A DNA stretch of 6,672 bases from Acidobacterium sp. (lineage in GTDB: Bacteria > Acidobacteriota > Terriglobia > Terriglobales > Acidobacteriaceae). The translations under genes and the position numbers were made by a program. The notes below the pieces were generated by a model that was not told the origin of the DNA, searched no databases, and saw only the letters and a program-made list of their open reading frames with translations. Shown piece after piece: positions 5,075 to 6,672 of this stretch (positions within the stretch are counted from its first letter, which is position 1; every line of letters starts with the position of its first letter). The stretch lies in NCBI GenBank assembly GCA_003152595.1, contig PMAM01000139.1, positions 1 to 6,672 on the forward strand, written 5' to 3'.

Positions 5075-5331
5075 ATGGCCGAGCGGCTTCCAGATGGCAT
5101 AACTCGTGAACATTTGCCGGCTGCGATTGAAGATCTCGATCACAATGCTTTCCGTACTTCGGGAAGTCAGTCTCCTGGGATGTGGTCCACGAGCGTCGCC
5201 GGTATGCTCCGAAGGCCGTAGTCGGACTGGCAGCAACGAAGGTGACCCGACGTCCATATGGTCCCTACGACTTCAAGGGAGTTAGATCTCAACCGGTGAT
5301 GAGGAGCTTGGTCATTGAGACCTGGAGATAA
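5075..5331 (+). pseudogene. ScoMcrA-like N-terminal head domain protein, frameshifted
   Basis: The ATG at 5075 has GAGGA nine bases upstream. The first frame reads MAERLPDGITREHLPAAIED and LDHNAF, then becomes meaningless and stops at TAG 5219-5221. From 5149-5158 the frame one base back continues with YFGKSVSWDVVHERRRYAPK, then AVVGLAATKV and RPYGPYDFKG, ending at TAA 5329-5331. Joined, this is the pattern ITREH..AI.DLD...FG.S..YD..HE.RRY.PKAVVGLA...GPYDF.GG of the ScoMcrA-like N-terminal head domain, which occurs in modification-dependent restriction proteins and as short stand-alone proteins. The family's usual last part (a G-rich turn, then a cysteine or small-residue strand, S-x-C-F-R-V-L) is eroded here (GVRSQPVMRSLVIE). 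Two lesions are therefore likely: a frameshift near 5147-5150 and a damaged C-terminus. It follows the HNH gene by 35 bases in the same direction. Confidence in family is good from memory of the motif, lower for whether the break is biological. Confidence 0.6.
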
Positions 5332-5353
5332 CCCGTAACCCTACGATGTGACA

Positions 5354-6672
5354 TCATTCACCGAGATTGTCATCCAACCCAAGCTCACGCAAAGCGCTCT
5401 TGATTTCTTCAATCTTCTGTTTCGACACTCCACCCTGAGGTTTGCATTTCATCTTCACATTCAGGCTGAGATCGTTTCCGACACCAAGCTTTGTGATCAC
5501 CTTTGTGTAAAAGTTCATCCATTTTTGTGATGGCACATCGCCGGACCAGGTCAGTCCCAATGTCAACTGTGTAGGTTCGGGGCCGGCCGGTACGTCGGAT
5601 GGTCTTGGTGCTGGCGTTTGTTGCTCCGATGGCGGCTTCGGTGGATTCACGGAAAAAGTATCCGGCGGAAATAACTCCGCTGTCGGTGCCTGTGTCGGTG
5701 TCGGTGGTTGCGATGCCGCGAGTTCGTACGCCTCGGCGCTCTCCTTGGTGATGATGTACATCTCTTCGGAAATCTCGACATCGAATGCAGTGATGGAACG
5801 TTTGAAATTGAACGGATGATACCTCCCGCTCCCAGTTTTGCCGACATAAGCAAGCTGTCCGTTCGAAACACCGCGTGCAATTGTCTCCTTTACAGCGTCC
5901 GCATTGAGGAGGCGCGGGAACAAAGGCGAAGCGAAGAATGCATCGCGAACAGCCTTGGTGTTCCACTCCGGTATCGCCGGTGGCCAGTTGCGCACAAGTA
6001 AGTTGGGACCAATTCCAGTTTGGATTTCGTCGACGTGCATCAATTCATTGACGATGAATTGAATAATCGATGCGGCCGCACTGGAATGCATATTGCCAAG
6101 GTCGATGGATCGGACTTCGTTGTTCTTTCCGAGCAGGGCAACATTGTTGTAGCACCGCCAAACGCCTTCCTTGAGGTCACGCCTGGATTTCTTGATGTTG
6201 TCATCCAGTTGCGTGATCTGTGTCTTATCCACGCTGATCCCTGGCAATTCCTTTTCAATCTCTTCCCACGCGAGAACACGTCGCGCGCTTTCGTACAGCG
6301 GACTTGCGGAGTTGGCGACTACGAATACGAGGCCACTCTTGTAAGTTCTCGACGAAGTCCCGTGCTCTCGAATCACGCCATCAATGAAGACCTTGATTCG
6401 CTTTTCATCCTCCATGCTCTGTTCGGGCGACAATACCACGAATGTCAGAGCTGGCTTGTCCGGCACCTTGCCACTGTTTTCGGGGAAGAATACCGGCGCG
6501 ATCCCGTTGCTCGTTGCGAAGACGGTCTGAACTTCTGCGCGAACGCGTTCGCCTATCGTCTCGTCTTTGATGTTCGCTCGCCGGTCCGCATAGCGCTTGT
6601 TCAAGTTCTCTTTGAAGCTGAAATGGTAGCGGTTGCGCTCGACCGTCAGGTTGGAGTGCCCGGCAAATTTTG
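5354..6672 (-). CDS. DUF499-family anti-phage ATPase, C-terminal part (partial)
   Basis: The frame is open to the right edge: 438 residues are visible, beginning KFAGHSNLTVERNRYHFS, so the TTG at 6604 is internal and the true start lies beyond 6672. The order matches the end of large (about 1,000-1,100 residue) DUF499 proteins: LNKRYADRRA and VRAEVQTVFA, the VVLSPE strand, SSRTYKSGLVFVVA, YESARRVLAWEEIEKEL, LKEGVWRCYNNVALLG, then LAYVGKTGSGRYHPF. A Pro-rich linker (about residues 320-368) leads to a final domain, LTWSGDVPSQKWMNFYTKVI to ALRELGL. The Walker motifs are not in the window. These ATPases occur in phage-defence islands with DUF1156-type methyltransferases, helicases and other nucleases. 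The gene points left, convergent with the McrA-head remnant (22 bases between stops), so the rest of its operon would lie to the right. Confidence 0.78.
   Translation of the reverse strand, partial: KFAGHSNLTVERNRYHFSFKENLNKRYADRRANIKDETIGERVRAEVQTVFATSNGIAPVFFPENSGKVPDKPALTFVVLSPEQSMEDEKRIKVFIDGVIREHGTSSRTYKSGLVFVVANSASPLYESARRVLAWEEIEKELPGISVDKTQITQLDDNIKKSRRDLKEGVWRCYNNVALLGKNNEVRSIDLGNMHSSAAASIIQFIVNELMHVDEIQTGIGPNLLVRNWPPAIPEWNTKAVRDAFFASPLFPRLLNADAVKETIARGVSNGQLAYVGKTGSGRYHPFNFKRSITAFDVEISEEMYIITKESAEAYELAASQPPTPTQAPTAELFPPDTFSVNPPKPPSEQQTPAPRPSDVPAGPEPTQLTLGLTWSGDVPSQKWMNFYTKVITKLGVGNDLSLNVKMKCKPQGGVSKQKIEEIKSALRELGLDDNLGE

Noticed and set aside
5820..5850. GKTGSG in the DUF499 protein as a Walker A motif
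   Set aside because: The order does not match GxxxxGK[ST] and the segment (LAYVGKTGSGRYHPF) lies near the C-terminus, where the family has a similar non-ATP-binding strand; the real P-loop would be far upstream, outside the window.
5654..5974. Overlapping frames on both strands in the DUF499 gene
   Set aside because: They are shadows of the Pro/Thr/Ala-rich linker and its surroundings; the DUF499 frame has recognisable family sequence throughout.
1..6672. CRISPR array, tRNA, rRNA, insertion sequence ends or integrase att site
   Set aside because: No regularly spaced repeats, no cloverleaf-like sequence recognised, and no transposase or recombinase reading frame on either strand.

Overview
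The window looks like an accessory (genomic-island) stretch of a bacterial chromosome with moderate to fairly high GC content. I suspect an Acidobacteriota-like host. The reasons are a 54-residue basic protein at the left edge whose start resembles short proteins I recall from that phylum, and a phage-like cluster of low-complexity secreted-style proteins. This taxonomic call is from memory and is weak. There are no rRNA, tRNA or CRISPR arrays, and no recognisable transposase or integrase.

Layout: (1) 1-1257 holds a small basic protein (minus) divergent from a single-pass membrane protein of 349 residues (plus). (2) 1311-2706 is a tight minus-strand cluster of three genes: a Gly/Ser/Thr-rich, fibronectin-like or phage-tail-like protein with a damaged 5' end, an Ala/Pro-rich 133-residue protein, and a 54-residue protein with one hydrophobic segment. 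Each downstream gene has a strong ribosome binding site that touches the previous stop codon. (3) 2738-2794 is an operator-like region with copies of a palindromic motif, CTGCAAT-N2-ATTGCAG; another exact copy lies inside the 133-residue gene. (4) 2861-3283 (plus) is a phage-type HNH-like small protein. (5) 3293-4007 (minus) is a trypsin-like protease with an intact GDSGG serine motif but a missing or displaced amino-terminal half, preceded by a 35-codon ORF. (6) 4008-4045 is a perfect 10-bp inverted repeat between divergent genes; it covers part of the ribosome binding site of the minus gene. (7) 4065-5039 (plus) is an HNH/zinc-finger nuclease-like protein with an unusual N-terminal membrane segment. 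(8) 5075-5331 (plus) is a frameshifted gene for a ScoMcrA-like N-terminal head domain. (9) 5354-6672 (minus, running off the right edge) is the C-terminal part of a large DUF499-family ATPase of the type found in anti-phage islands.

The right half (3293-6672) reads as the ragged end of a defence island: a protease, a membrane-anchored HNH protein, a modification-dependent-restriction-type head domain and a DUF499 ATPase sit next to one another. At least two reading frames (the ScoMcrA-like gene and the tail-like gene) are broken by probable frameshifts, and the protease 5' end may be a third. That means either decay of a mobile region or uncorrected indels in the assembly, and the sequence alone cannot separate these. 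The most interesting points are the overlooked broken McrA-head gene next to the HNH gene, the repeated palindrome, the SD-masking inverted repeat, and the unusual membrane HNH protein.
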